64,000 bases of DNA from Streptomyces sp. NBC_00576 (GCF_036345175.1 NZ_CP107780.1:5580001-5644000); one strand, 5' to 3'; positions 1 to 7,920 are shown, counted from the first letter of the stretch. A program made the numbers and translations. Notes: a model not told the origin generated them from the sequence alone.

Positions 1-2
1 CT

Positions 3-122
3 CGGTGCGTCGCTGTTCATCTCCGCCACGGGCTGGCGGGGTACGTGCGGCCTGACGGTACCTTGCCCGTCACCTTCGACACGCATTCGACGTGTGGCTG
101 CGGGCCGTGCGGGCTGCTGTAG
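3..122 (+). CDS. Possible 3' end of an unidentified gene entering from the left
   Basis: An open frame enters from the window edge and gives 39 residues before a TAG at 120-122. It ends in a Cys-rich tail (CGCGPCGLL). It faces the pseudogene at 129-529, so the two would be convergent with only 6 bases between them. No family is recognised, and this length of open frame is common by chance in GC-rich DNA, so the call is weak. Confidence 0.3.
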   Translation, partial: RCVAVHLRHGLAGYVRPDGTLPVTFDTHSTCGCGPCGLL

Positions 123-128
123 CTGCGG

Positions 129-529
129 CTACAGGTCTTTGAAGGCGTCCTCGCCGGGCCGCCAGGTCATCCAGGAGCGATCATCGAAACCGTTGAGCGT
201 CGCGATCCTGGACCGACGAGTTCGCCATGGGCTGGGTGAAACTGGATGCAGCCGGTCACGAAGTCGACCTTGACCCCGATGCCGGTCTTCTCGTGAGTGG
301 AGGTCACACTCTGGGCGATGAGTCCACGTAGTGCGTCGGTCCAGCCGGTCTCCGTCGGCGAGAACCGTTGTCCGGACAGTGTGACGGTGGGCAGCACGTC
401 GGATGTGAGCATGGGCCTCTCGTCGGTCGGGCCGTCGAACCGCAGTTGGACATAGTCCAAGACAAATTGCACCGAGTACAACCGGAAGCCGACGAGGCGG
501 CTAAGTAGGGAGTGCAGCTCATATGCCAC
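129..529 (-). pseudogene. Frameshifted hypothetical protein gene
   Basis: The minus strand reads from a GTG at 529. The N-terminal part looks genuine (MAYELHSLLSRLVGF, then a beta-rich region with LDYVQLRFDGP). Near position 207 the frame runs into unrelated codons and stops at 167. Shifting frame by one base at about 205-210 restores a coherent C-terminus (IATLNGFDDRSWMTWRPGED) that ends at TAG 129-131. The simplest reading is a one-base deletion in a gene of about 132 codons. Small Streptomyces proteins of unknown function with an LRFDGP-type N-terminus and a W-RPGE C-terminus are familiar to me, but I cannot assign a function. A sequencing error is the alternative. Confidence 0.65.
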
Positions 530-543
530 GACCGGGAGTCTAG

Positions 544-602
544 CCTCGGCATTTCATGACGGCCCGCCAGTTGCACCGACGAGCCGTCATGAAATGCCGA
601 GG
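544..602. repeat. 19-bp perfect inverted repeat
   Basis: Arms at 544-562 and 584-602 are perfect reverse complements separated by 21 bases. No U-tract follows, so this is not a classical terminator. It lies between the broken gene at 129-529 and the IS110 transposase gene. It could be a terminator, a recombination site or part of an element end. Confidence 0.7.
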
Positions 603-618
603 TTAGGCCTCGCATCAC

Positions 619-651
619 GCGTGAGGGAAGGTTCCAAACTTTCCCTCACGC
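619..651. repeat. 11-bp perfect hairpin beside the 19-bp inverted repeat
   Basis: Arms at 619-629 and 641-651 pair perfectly around an 11-base loop. Two strong palindromes within 110 bases, just downstream of a transposase gene, suggest structured element or target DNA. The role is unknown. Confidence 0.65.
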
Positions 652-746
652 ACGCCAGTTGGCGGACGGTAGGGGCCTGAGGCGGGGGGGGTGCCTCTAT
701 GTCCTTCGTCAAGGCCACGCCGTCGTTTTGAGGGCATTGATCGCGT

Positions 747-1961
747 TCATGCTGCGAGGGTGACGGCGGGGGTTCGGGGTTCGTAGAAGGTGCCGTCGCG
801 GAGCATCGCGAACAGGACGCTGATGCGTTGGCGGGCGAGGCGGAGGAGGGCTTGGGTGTGGGTCTTTCCGCGGGCGCGTTGCTTGTCGTAGTAGGCGCGG
901 GAGGCGGCATCGGCGTTCATGCAGGCGAAGGCGGAGAGGAACATGGCGCGTTTGAGCTGGCGGTTGCCGCCTCTGGGTGCGTGTTCGCCGTGGATCGAGG
1001 TGCCCGACGACTTGGTGGTGGGGGCGAGGCCGGCGTAGGAGGCGAGGTGGGCGGCGGTGGGGAAGCTGGTGCCGTCGCCGACGGTGACCAGCAGGACAGC
1101 GGCGGTCCTGACGCCGACGCCGGGCATCGACGTCAGGACCGGGGAAAGAGGGTGGGCCTCCAGCAGGGCGTTGATCTGGGCTTCCAGGGCCCGGCGCTGT
1201 TCGTGGACGGCGGCGAGCGAGCGGGCCAGGGAGGGCACGACGATGTCGAGGGTGCCGGTCCCCGGGACCACGACGGTCTGCTCGTCCAACGCCTCGAAGA
1301 CGTCGTCGATCAGCCGCTGGGCCATGCGCGGGGCCTTGGGCCGGATGAGCTCGACGAGCCTGCGGCGGCCGGCTTTGCGCAGCGCGGCGGGGGAGCCGTA
1401 GCGCTCCAGCAGCCAGGTGACGGCCTGGTGGTCGAGGCGGGGGCCCAGGACGCGCTCCAGGCTGGGGTGGAACTGGGTGAGCAGGCCGCGTATCCGGTTG
1501 GAGGTGCGGGTGGCCTCGGCCGCGAGGTCCTGGTCAAAGCCCACCAGGACGGTCAGTTCGGCCGTGATCTCGTCGGTGAGTTCCAGCGAGCGCAGGGTGT
1601 GCGGCAGGGTGCGGGCCGCGTCTGCGATCACCGCCGCGTCGCGCGCGTCGGTCTTCGCCTCGCCCGGATACAGGTCGGCGATCCGGCGCATCGCCAGGCC
1701 GGGCAGGTAGGCGACCTGGCAGCCCGCGTCCCGGGCCACGGCCAGCGGGAGGGCGCCGATGGAGGCAGGCTGGTCCACGATCACCAGGACGGTGCCGAAC
1801 TTCGCGGTCAGCTTGTCGAAGACGGCCCGCAGTCTCGGCTCGCTGTTGGGCAGCTGCTTGTCGAGGACCTTCTTCCCCGCCGGCGTGAGCCCGTGGCCGT
1901 GATGAGCACTCTTGCCGACGTCCAGGCCGAGGAACACGCCCACGTCTTCGGTGTCGAACAT
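747..1961 (-). CDS. IS110-family transposase (DEDD/RuvC-like, 404 aa)
   Basis: This is a site-specific DNA recombinase of the IS110 family. The N-terminal RuvC-like domain shows LGLDVGK (residues about 10-16) and KTDARDAAVIADAAR, which carry the acidic catalytic residues. The C-terminal transposase-20 domain starts at SMPGVGVRTAAVLL and includes AGLAPTTKSSGTS and the GGNRQLKRAMFLSAF block typical of the family. ATG at 1961 is preferred because GGAGGGG sits 4-5 bases upstream. A longer frame open to 2111 adds a non-conserved N-terminus and would cover the leader. The protein appears full length. IS110 elements lack clear terminal inverted repeats, so the ends were not located; the non-coding leader at 1962-2225 probably belongs to the element. 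Confidence 0.93.
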   Translation of the reverse strand: MFDTEDVGVFLGLDVGKSAHHGHGLTPAGKKVLDKQLPNSEPRLRAVFDKLTAKFGTVLVIVDQPASIGALPLAVARDAGCQVAYLPGLAMRRIADLYPGEAKTDARDAAVIADAARTLPHTLRSLELTDEITAELTVLVGFDQDLAAEATRTSNRIRGLLTQFHPSLERVLGPRLDHQAVTWLLERYGSPAALRKAGRRRLVELIRPKAPRMAQRLIDDVFEALDEQTVVVPGTGTLDIVVPSLARSLAAVHEQRRALEAQINALLEAHPLSPVLTSMPGVGVRTAAVLLVTVGDGTSFPTAAHLASYAGLAPTTKSSGTSIHGEHAPRGGNRQLKRAMFLSAFACMNADAASRAYYDKQRARGKTHTQALLRLARQRISVLFAMLRDGTFYEPRTPAVTLAA

Positions 1962-2225
1962 CGCGCCCCTCCAGGCGGGTTGAACGTGCCGGCCCCGGCG
2001 GTGGTGTCGTACGCGCGCATCCACGTTATGCAGACCTGCCGCCCGCGAGCTGTCCGGCATTGCGCCGGACCGGGCGGCGGCCGGACCTCTCATCAGCGTC
2101 TCCGACGGCACCTCCCGGGCCCGGTGACACCACCCCCCAGGTCATGCCTTCGACAGGGGGACACAGTCATGCCGGACCCGGAGGCCAGCGGCCCTCTTGC
2201 AGGACCGCGGAAAACATAACGGGGG
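1962..2225 (-). ncRNA. Candidate bridge-RNA region of the IS110 element
   Basis: About 260 bases upstream of the transposase start have no convincing gene. IS110-group elements are known to encode a structured bridge RNA in this position. The sequence has a nested hairpin: outer arms 2038-2045 and 2071-2078, inner arms 2052-2058 and 2064-2070, with a six-base bulge on one side only. Existence and ends of an RNA are inferred from position and folding. No target/donor loop was matched because the element ends are unknown. Confidence 0.4.
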
Positions 2226-2302
2226 CGGGGGAGGAGGAAATTCGTGAACCAGTCTGTTCGTGCTCAAGTAGCCTGACTCTCCCATTCGAGACGGGAAGGC
2301 TC

Positions 2303-3025
2303 ATGAGCAGCGTCACTCCGCAGCAGTACCGTGAGGCCGTCGAGAGGATGGTCGCCGACTATCGGGCGGCCGGACCGATCGAGACGAAGCAGCGCAGGTA
2401 CCGATCGGTCCTCATTGGGCATGGCTGGTGCAACGAGGTGCACCGTCTTGCGGAGGCGTCCTTGCATCTTGTTGATCGGGGCTACGGCCATGAGGCACTG
2501 ATTCTTCTCCGCACCATGTTCGAGACCACCATCAGCCTGCACTGGCTCTCGCAGAAGGGTGACGCTGGTGCGCTCGGAGTGTTTGCCGAGGGAACCCGCT
2601 TGAACCGAGCTGCCGCTGACGACATGCAGAAGGGGTTCAATGTGCCGCAGGATCTCATCGACTCGATCAAGGGTGCGCCGGCCGAGAAGACCGACGAGAG
2701 CGAGATCTTCCGCAAATTTCAGGCGCAGTGCGATGAAATAGCTCCCAAGCGGGAGCTGTACTCCGTGTACCGCTTCCTGTGTGGCTATGCGCACCCCAGC
2801 GCAACCAGCGCCTCTGAGTTTGTCGAGTGGACGACCGAGCCGCCTAGCCTTCGGACCCAGCCCAAGGAGAGTGCCGCCTCCTTGGTGGAGGTTACTCTCG
2901 CCATGTGCCTAATTTGGGCGGGCCGTGCCTTCGACGAAATGATCAACGGGAAGCCGCGCAAGAAGTTCCTGCGCTCGGTTGCGAGGGAACTCGGGTTGGC
3001 TCCGATCCTGCCTCCAGTGAACTAG
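2303..3025 (+). CDS. DUF5677-like hypothetical protein (240 aa)
   Basis: The protein is mostly helical and soluble. It contains LILLRTMFETTISLHWL at about residues 68-84 and a late YRFLCGYAHPSATSASEF block; this arg/Glu helix followed by an H/S motif is what I associate with DUF5677, a family of unknown role related to HEPN-like helical proteins. ATG at 2303 has GGGAAGG just upstream. The frame is open further upstream to 2060, but that region overlaps the IS110 leader. Base composition is less GC-rich than the surrounding core genes, and it sits between an IS110 gene and a tRNA fragment, so it is accessory cargo. Confidence 0.75.
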   Translation: MSSVTPQQYREAVERMVADYRAAGPIETKQRRYRSVLIGHGWCNEVHRLAEASLHLVDRGYGHEALILLRTMFETTISLHWLSQKGDAGALGVFAEGTRLNRAAADDMQKGFNVPQDLIDSIKGAPAEKTDESEIFRKFQAQCDEIAPKRELYSVYRFLCGYAHPSATSASEFVEWTTEPPSLRTQPKESAASLVEVTLAMCLIWAGRAFDEMINGKPRKKFLRSVARELGLAPILPPVN

Positions 3026-3095
3026 CCATGTGGTGCGGTCGACCATAGTGGTGCGGTTGTGGTGCACGCCCCGCCTGCTGGTCTAGACAACAAAG

Positions 3096-3122
3096 AACCC
3101 CCAGGTCTATGACCTGGGGGTT
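3096..3122 (-). terminator. Terminator hairpin after the tRNA-Gly fragment
   Basis: A 12-bp perfect stem (3096-3107 with 3111-3122) has a 3-base loop. It lies just past the 3' end of the tRNA-Gly fragment on the minus strand, where a tRNA terminator is expected. It may also stop the DUF5677 gene from the other side. Confidence 0.75.
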
Positions 3123-3127
3123 TCGCA

Positions 3128-3172
3128 TGGAGCGGGTGACGAGAATCGAACTCGCACTCTCAGCTTGGGAAG
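3128..3172 (-). pseudogene. 3' fragment of tRNA-Gly(CCC): probable attachment-site remnant
   Basis: The minus strand shows a CCC anticodon loop, the 3' anticodon strand, a variable region, a T arm (GTTCGATTC), an acceptor strand CACCCGC and an encoded CCA at 3128-3130. The 5' half is absent: upstream sequence stops matching a tRNA within the 5' anticodon strand. A tRNA cut at the anticodon loop, with its own terminator retained, is the usual scar left by tyrosine-integrase elements. No integrase gene is nearby. No intact tRNA-Gly(CCC) is in the window. Confidence 0.7.
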
Positions 3173-3442
3173 CTTGGGTCTTCCAGGGGCGATGGCTGCA
3201 CCGACCTGCGGCGGAACGGCTACGGCGCCTGACTGGTTGGCGGCCTGGTCCCTGCCATTCCCCGTGGTTCCCCGCACGATCTGGCACGGGTCTGGCACGG
3301 CCGTCGTGAAAGCTGGTGGTCACAAGGCGACGAGGGAGACTAGCTTCCGCCAGCGGCGGCCGGATCGCTCTTCTCGCTGAGGAGAACGGCGCTGAGGAGC
3401 GCCCTCCCGAAGCGCTAGCTCAGCCCTGACACAATACGTGCC
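3173..3442. other. Non-coding stretch after the tRNA fragment
   Basis: I see no convincing gene here. Short open frames exist on both strands but lack start signals or recognisable sequence. If the tRNA-Gly fragment is an attachment scar, this is the first sequence of the inserted DNA. Confidence 0.4.
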
Positions 3443-3988
3443 ATGAATATTGGGGGTACGGCCCTAACTGCCGCTGCAGCAGCCGTAGTTGCTGCCGCAC
3501 TGGGTGCCTGGGGTGCTGTGCGCGCGGCCAGACACAACAGCCGCACGCAACGCAGCAGCCAACACGAACACTGGCGTCGGCAAGGTCGAAGGGACGCCTA
3601 CACCGCATTCGTCAGCGTTGCTACCGACTACAGCTCAATTGCCGCACGTGCATCCGTACTCGCCCAGGCAGATGGACCGCGGAGCCAGGAGCTGCAGAAC
3701 CTCCTCGACCAAGCGGCGGAACTCGACAGTTCGCTTGCGAAAGCTGCTGCCGTAGTCGCAGTCGAAGGGCCGCAGGACGTAGCAGCGGCGGCAACCAAGC
3801 TGACACGCTCCCTGCAACAGTGGATCAGCGATTCGCGGTATCGACACGAACCGCGCCCACGGCTGCGCCACGCTCCGCCCCCACTTCCTCCGCGAGCAAC
3901 AATTACGTCATCCGCCAGAGAAGACATGAGAGAGTTCCGCCGGCTGGCAAGCCTTGCCCTGGACGACCCGACTGCGGCACTCGGCTAG
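3443..3988 (+). CDS. Hypothetical membrane-anchored protein (181 aa)
   Basis: An N-terminal hydrophobic segment (residues about 6-27, Ala/Val/Gly-rich) is followed by a basic stretch and a helical cytoplasmic part (RRDAYTAFVSVATDYSSIA and following). The layout resembles small Streptomyces proteins with one membrane helix followed by a helical domain starting near RR-AY-AF. The C-terminal 50 residues contain a Pro-rich region (PPPLPPR). No enzyme motif is visible. ATG at 3443 lies just after a possible promoter region; the RBS is weak. It sits in the accessory zone between the tRNA-Gly scar and the IS3 element. Confidence 0.6.
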   Translation: MNIGGTALTAAAAAVVAAALGAWGAVRAARHNSRTQRSSQHEHWRRQGRRDAYTAFVSVATDYSSIAARASVLAQADGPRSQELQNLLDQAAELDSSLAKAAAVVAVEGPQDVAAAATKLTRSLQQWISDSRYRHEPRPRLRHAPPPLPPRATITSSAREDMREFRRLASLALDDPTAALG

Positions 3989-4215
3989 CGAGTTCGGGTT
4001 CGCCTTGGGACTGTAGCCATGCCGGAGCACCGCTTGGTTCCAACCCCAGCTGGCAGGGACCTCTTCGTCCCGAATCAACTTATGAGGGCGCTCGACCTTG
4101 GGCTGATCGCCCTCTCACCTGCTGCGGTAGTCCACACGTGTGCCCGGATGTCCGTCGTTGTACGTCGGCCTTGTCACGCAGTTAGACACTCGGTCCGCGG
4201 TGGTGCTGCACAGTC

Positions 4216-4378
4216 CTACTCCTTACCCGGCTGGTGGTTCTCTGCCGCCCTCAGGGGCAAGAAAGCTCGCATCTGATCGATGGCAGGTTGCACCCCCGAA
4301 CGCGTCCGGTGCACCAGGCTCATATCCTGCAGGGCGTTCAGGTCCCGGTTGATCATTTTCTGGGTGTGCCCGGCGTAG
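4216..4378 (-). pseudogene. 3' fragment of a gene cut by the IS3 element (winged-helix-like C-terminus)
   Basis: Outside the IS3 left end, the minus strand encodes about 53 residues ending at a stop at 4216. Key residues are TQKMINRDLNALQDMSLV followed by RTRSGVQPAIDQMRAFLPLR. The first part looks like a helix-turn-helix of the type that ends some regulatory or Fic-associated proteins. The 5' part of the gene is missing: the IS3 end interrupts it, and the other flank of the IS carries a different gene. Confidence 0.5.
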
Positions 4379-4449
4379 GGCCTTGACTCTTGATCCTGGA
4401 TACACGAGACACTGGATCCTGAGGATCTGAGAACGGACATCTCGTGGTC

Positions 4450-4749
4450 ATGAAGAACTATCCGCCGCAGTTCAAAGCGGACGCGGTCGCGCTGTACCAG
4501 TCGCGGCCCGAGGCGACGATCCGGCAGGTTGCTGCCGATCTGGGAATCAACCCCGAGACCTTGCGGAACTGGGTGCGGGCAGTCGGCGCGAGCCGGCCGC
4601 GGGGACGCCGGACGGAGGTGGCGACCGAGCCGCCGATGCCATTGGAGGCGGAGAACGCCGCTCTGCGCCAGAAGGTCCGCGAGCTGGAGGAAGAACGCGA
4701 GATCCTGCGCAAGGCGGCGAAGTATTTCGCCGGGGAGACGCGCTGGTGA
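4450..4749 (+). CDS. IS3-family transposase OrfA (99 aa)
   Basis: This is the helix-turn-helix DNA-binding subunit of an IS3-type transposase. It starts MKNYPPQFKADAVALY, the typical OrfA N-terminus. A second helix-turn-helix part (IRQVAADLGINPETLRNWV) and a leucine-zipper-like tail (LEAENAALRQKVRELEEE) follow. GTG at 4444 would add two residues. The stop codon TGA (4747-4749) is also one copy of the 3-bp duplication produced by the ISAzo13 insertion. In the uninterrupted element it would overlap the GTG start of orfB. Confidence 0.88.
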   Translation: MKNYPPQFKADAVALYQSRPEATIRQVAADLGINPETLRNWVRAVGASRPRGRRTEVATEPPMPLEAENAALRQKVRELEEEREILRKAAKYFAGETRW

Positions 4750-6522
4750 GGACCCGTAATTTAACTACTGCCGGAGTTGATCTCGCTGTCGTGGTGCTCG
4801 GTTAGGCGCTTCAGGGCTTCGAGTGTGCGGGGAGGGTGGGTCCGGCGGAAGACGAGGACTCTGGCGAGTTCGGGCCCGGCGAAGGCCAGCATTGGCTTGG
4901 ACTTCCCGGCGTGGTAGCTCAGCATGTTGCGCGTGCGTCCCATCAGCTCGGCCGCGAGGGTCAAGGTGACGGTGTTGCGGCTGCGGAGCACGGCGGCCAG
5001 GACGCGGTGGCGGTGATCGAGAACGCCGAAGCCGGGGTTGCGACCACGACCGTCCCTGCCTTCACGCTGTCGTTCGGCTTCGGTGAGAATCTGTTGGCAG
5101 GGTTCGAGCTGGAGCACGAGTTGTTCGAACTGTTCACGGGACATGCCGGTGAGTGCGGGGTGGGTGAGGAGGAAGGTGGCCTCGGCCGGGACCGGAGGTC
5201 CCGACTCGTCGAGTGGGTCTTCCGGAACCTGCTGGTCGGGGTCCTGTGGGGCGATGGTGTAGTTCCACTCGCCGTGGAACTCGTCGCGTTTGACCCGCCG
5301 GTCGACGTTCTTGCGCTCGGCCCGGGTGAGCACGTGGCCGGTGGGGTACGCGTTCTCGTCCAGTGCGGCATGGACCGTCAGTCCGGTGCTGGTGCGGGTG
5401 GCAGAGATGGTCTCCAGCAGCACTTCGTAGGTGGTCAGAGGCTGCCCACGCAGGCTGTGGGTGATTCGGGAGAACAGCCGGTGTTCCACTTTGTTCCATT
5501 TTGAAGTACCTGGCGGGAAATGCATGATGGTGATGCTCAGCCCACACTCGTCGGCGAAATCGGCCAGGCCCATCTTGAACAGACGGGAGTCGGCCGAGTT
5601 GGCTCCTCCGGAGTCTGCGGTGACCAGCAAGCGGTCCACACCGGGGTAGTCGAGGTGCCCTTGGATCTTCCACCAACGGCGCAGGGACTCCACCGCGAAG
5701 GCGGCGGTGTTCCGGTCGGTTCCCACGTTGACCCAGCCGCTGTCGCGTCCCAGATCGTAGATGCCATATGGGATGGCGAACGGGGTATCCGGGTCGATGA
5801 AGTCGTGGTCCGGGGCAGTGATCGGCTTGCCTTTGGGCCGGTAGGTACGGCCGGGCCGGGCGAAGTCACCGATCGGCTCCTTCGCCTTCGTGTCCACGCT
5901 CACCACGGGCAGGCCCCGCGCCAGGAAGTGTTCGGCGGCGGTGTTGATGTGCCGGAACTGGGCGTCCCGGTCGGGCACCTGGCTGCCGGCCCGGGTCTTG
6001 GCCATGCCCTGCAGACTGAAGCCCATGGCACGCAAGAGGCTGCCGACCACCGGGGCGCTGACCGGATGCCCGGCATCGGTCAGCTCCCGGGACAAGTCCC
6101 GCAGTGAGGCAGTGGTCCAGCGCAGCGGGGACACCGGATCACCCACTGCACGCGGCTCGATCAACAACTCGAGAGCCGCCACCAGACCAGGGTCGCGTTC
6201 GGCAGCGCACTTGCGCCCGCCGCCTGGTCTGCGCACCCGCCCCAACGCCTCTGCTCCGCCCGCGAGTTCCTCGCGCCCTCGTGCGACAGTCGACTCCGAA
6301 ACCTCCGCCAGCCTGGCCACGGCCGTGATCCCGCCGTACCCCAGAGCCTCGGCCTCGGAAGCCAGATACAGACGGCGCTGCCGCTCGTCCAGATGCGGGA
6401 GCACCACCGCGAACTTCGCGTCCAGTACCGCCAGGACTTCATCCGGAATCGCCACAACAGCCCAACTGCATGGCAGCAGCGAGGTATCGGCCCGAATCCG
6501 GCAGTAGTTAAATTACGGGTCC
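4750..6522 (-). mobile_element. ISAzo13-family insertion sequence with perfect 25-bp terminal inverted repeats
   Basis: The ends at 4750-4774 and 6498-6522 are perfect 25-bp inverted repeats. They are flanked by direct TGA copies at 4747-4749 and 6523-6525. Removing the element and one TGA copy restores the GTGA overlap between the IS3 orfA stop and orfB start, which fixes the insertion point exactly. The element carries one intact transposase gene and is likely to have been mobile recently. Confidence 0.92.
4761..6455 (-). CDS. ISAzo13-family transposase (564 aa)
   Basis: This is a DDE transposase of the ISAzo13 type. An N-terminal helix-turn-helix includes ITAVARLAEVSESTVARG (about residues 42-60). 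The catalytic region shows VVSVDTKAKEPIGDF with a PGRTY motif, LLVTADSGGANSAD and FPPGTSKWNKVEHRLFSRI, which provide the acidic residues. The C-terminal 140 residues (from about TFLLTHPALTG) look like an additional helical segment similar to DNA-binding parts of other transposases; this makes the protein longer than the family members I know. The reading frame is intact. The stop lies inside the left end of the element, close to the terminal repeat. Confidence 0.9.
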   Translation of the reverse strand: MAIPDEVLAVLDAKFAVVLPHLDERQRRLYLASEAEALGYGGITAVARLAEVSESTVARGREELAGGAEALGRVRRPGGGRKCAAERDPGLVAALELLIEPRAVGDPVSPLRWTTASLRDLSRELTDAGHPVSAPVVGSLLRAMGFSLQGMAKTRAGSQVPDRDAQFRHINTAAEHFLARGLPVVSVDTKAKEPIGDFARPGRTYRPKGKPITAPDHDFIDPDTPFAIPYGIYDLGRDSGWVNVGTDRNTAAFAVESLRRWWKIQGHLDYPGVDRLLVTADSGGANSADSRLFKMGLADFADECGLSITIMHFPPGTSKWNKVEHRLFSRITHSLRGQPLTTYEVLLETISATRTSTGLTVHAALDENAYPTGHVLTRAERKNVDRRVKRDEFHGEWNYTIAPQDPDQQVPEDPLDESGPPVPAEATFLLTHPALTGMSREQFEQLVLQLEPCQQILTEAERQREGRDGRGRNPGFGVLDHRHRVLAAVLRSRNTVTLTLAAELMGRTRNMLSYHAGKSKPMLAFAGPELARVLVFRRTHPPRTLEALKRLTEHHDSEINSGSS

Positions 6523-7420
6523 TGAACCGCTTCCAGTTCGTCGCCGACCACCACCGCCGCTACGGCGTGAAGCGGCTGTGCACCATCCTGGGCATCGCCC
6601 GCTCCAGCTCTACTACTGGCGCCGGACGGCCGCAGAGCGGGCCGCCCGGCAGGCGGCCGACGCCCGCCTTGCCGCCCGGATACGGGCCGTGCACCGCGAG
6701 TCGGACGGCGCCTACGGCGTCCCCAGGATCACCGCCGAGCTCCGCGAGGCGGGCGAGCGCATCAACCACAAGCGGATCGCGCGGGTGATGCGGGGCGCCG
6801 GTCTGGCAGGCGTTCGCCTGCGCCGCAGACATCGCACCACTGTTGCGGACCCGGCCGCGGCGAAGGCCCCGGACCTCGTCTGCCGCGACTTCACCGCGAG
6901 TGAGCCGAACACGAAGTACGTCGGTGACATCACCTATCTCCCGCTGGAGGGCGGGAAGTTCCTGTACTTGGCCACCGTCATCGACCTCGCCTCACGCCGC
7001 CTGGCCGGCTGGGCGATCGCGAACCACATGCGCACCGACCTCGTCACCGACGCCCTGGCCGCCGCCGAACGGACCCGCGGCAGCCTCGCCGGGGCGATCC
7101 TGCACACCGACCACGGAGCCCAATACGCCAGCCGGGCCTTCGCCGACGCCTGCCGCAGAGCCGGCGTCCGCCAGTCCATGAGCGCGATCGGCTCCAGCGC
7201 GGACAACGCGCTTGCCGAGTCCTTCAACGCGACGTTCAAACGCGAGACACTCCAGGGCCGCAAGACCTGGTCCAACGAACGCGAGGCCCGCCTCGACGCA
7301 TTCGGCTGGCTCAACCGCTACAACACCCGACGCCGTCACTCCCGCCTCGGACAACGTAGCCCCATCGCTTACGAGACAGCACTCGACTCAACAGCAACTA
7401 CCCTGGCCCCAGCCGCATAA
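6523..7420 (+). pseudogene. IS3-family transposase OrfB, interrupted and frameshifted
   Basis: Just beyond the ISAzo13 right end the frame reads NRFQFVADHHRRYGVKRLC, the OrfB N-terminus whose GTG start was split by the insertion. At about 6610 one base is missing, since SSFYYW would be expected after GIAR. The rest continues in another frame to a TAA at 7418-7420. It retains the integrase core: YVGDITYLPLEGGK, HTDHGAQYASRAF and SSADNALAESFNATFKRE (D, D, E). The gene is therefore inactive for two reasons: a displaced start and a one-base deletion. Confidence 0.88.
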
Positions 7421-7449
7421 CCCGTGTCCAAGATTCCGGGTCAAGGCCC

Positions 7450-7886
7450 GGTTCGGACGGCTGCACGGACGGCCAGTTGGCCAGCCGGACGCGGGCTTCC
7501 TGCGCAATGACCGGCCACGGGTCATCAACCAAACGCACAACCGCCGACCGCGGCGACTGCGGATGGCCTGCGACGAGCCTCCGTACGGCGTCATGCGGAT
7601 CGTCGACCAGCCGTTCCAGCAGCTCAGGCGGGCAGTTGCGCTTACTGGCCACCCGGTCTCGAACCCGCCAGTCCGGATCCTTGATCAGCTCGGCCAGGAT
7701 CTCCGACGGCACCGTCCTGTTATGTGCAGCCCAGAAACGCATGTCGGGATGGTTACGCACCAGGTTCCACCAGACGGGCAGCGGCATGGCTGCCCACGCC
7801 GAGCGGTTGTACTCCGCCGGGTCCTCGCTCTCCCGCAGCCGGATGAACTCCTCAACGGAGGTGATCTCAGAGAAACGGTCCGCCAT
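7450..7886 (-). pseudogene. Leucine-rich-repeat-variant-like protein, 3' end lost to IS3
   Basis: The minus-strand frame starts at ATG 7886 and encodes about 145 native residues. It has repeats of the LRV/HEAT type: VRNHPDMRFWAAHN, DPDWRVRDRVASKRNCPPELL, DDPHDAVRRLVAGHPQSP, DDPWPVIAQEARVR. Such proteins are usually protein-binding scaffolds. The frame crosses the IS3 end at 7449 and stops at 7398 in IS sequence, so the original C-terminus is gone. Function is unknown; it may be a remnant of accessory cargo. Confidence 0.65.
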
Positions 7887-7920
7887 GGCAGCCAGTAAGC
7901 CACGATGTCTAGGTCAGACG

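Larger units (their letters stand above)
4379..7449 (+). mobile_element. IS3-family insertion sequence, interrupted by an ISAzo13 element
   Basis: Imperfect terminal inverted repeats begin GGGCCTTGAC at 4378-4387 and appear in reverse complement ending at 7449. Further matching positions follow over about 30 bases. Inside are orfA (4450-4749) and the remains of orfB (6523-7420). Without the nested insert the element would be about 1.3 kb, normal for IS3. I could not define a target duplication. Both flanking genes are truncated, so the insertion was accompanied by loss of adjacent DNA or replaced another element. Confidence 0.8.

Noticed and set aside
828..2219. 463-codon plus-strand frame opposite the IS110 gene
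   Set aside because: Gly/Arg-rich shadow without domains; the minus strand has all IS110 motifs.
4019..4276. 85-codon plus-strand frame left of the IS3 element
   Set aside because: No RBS or recognisable sequence, and it overlaps the more plausible minus-strand gene fragment.
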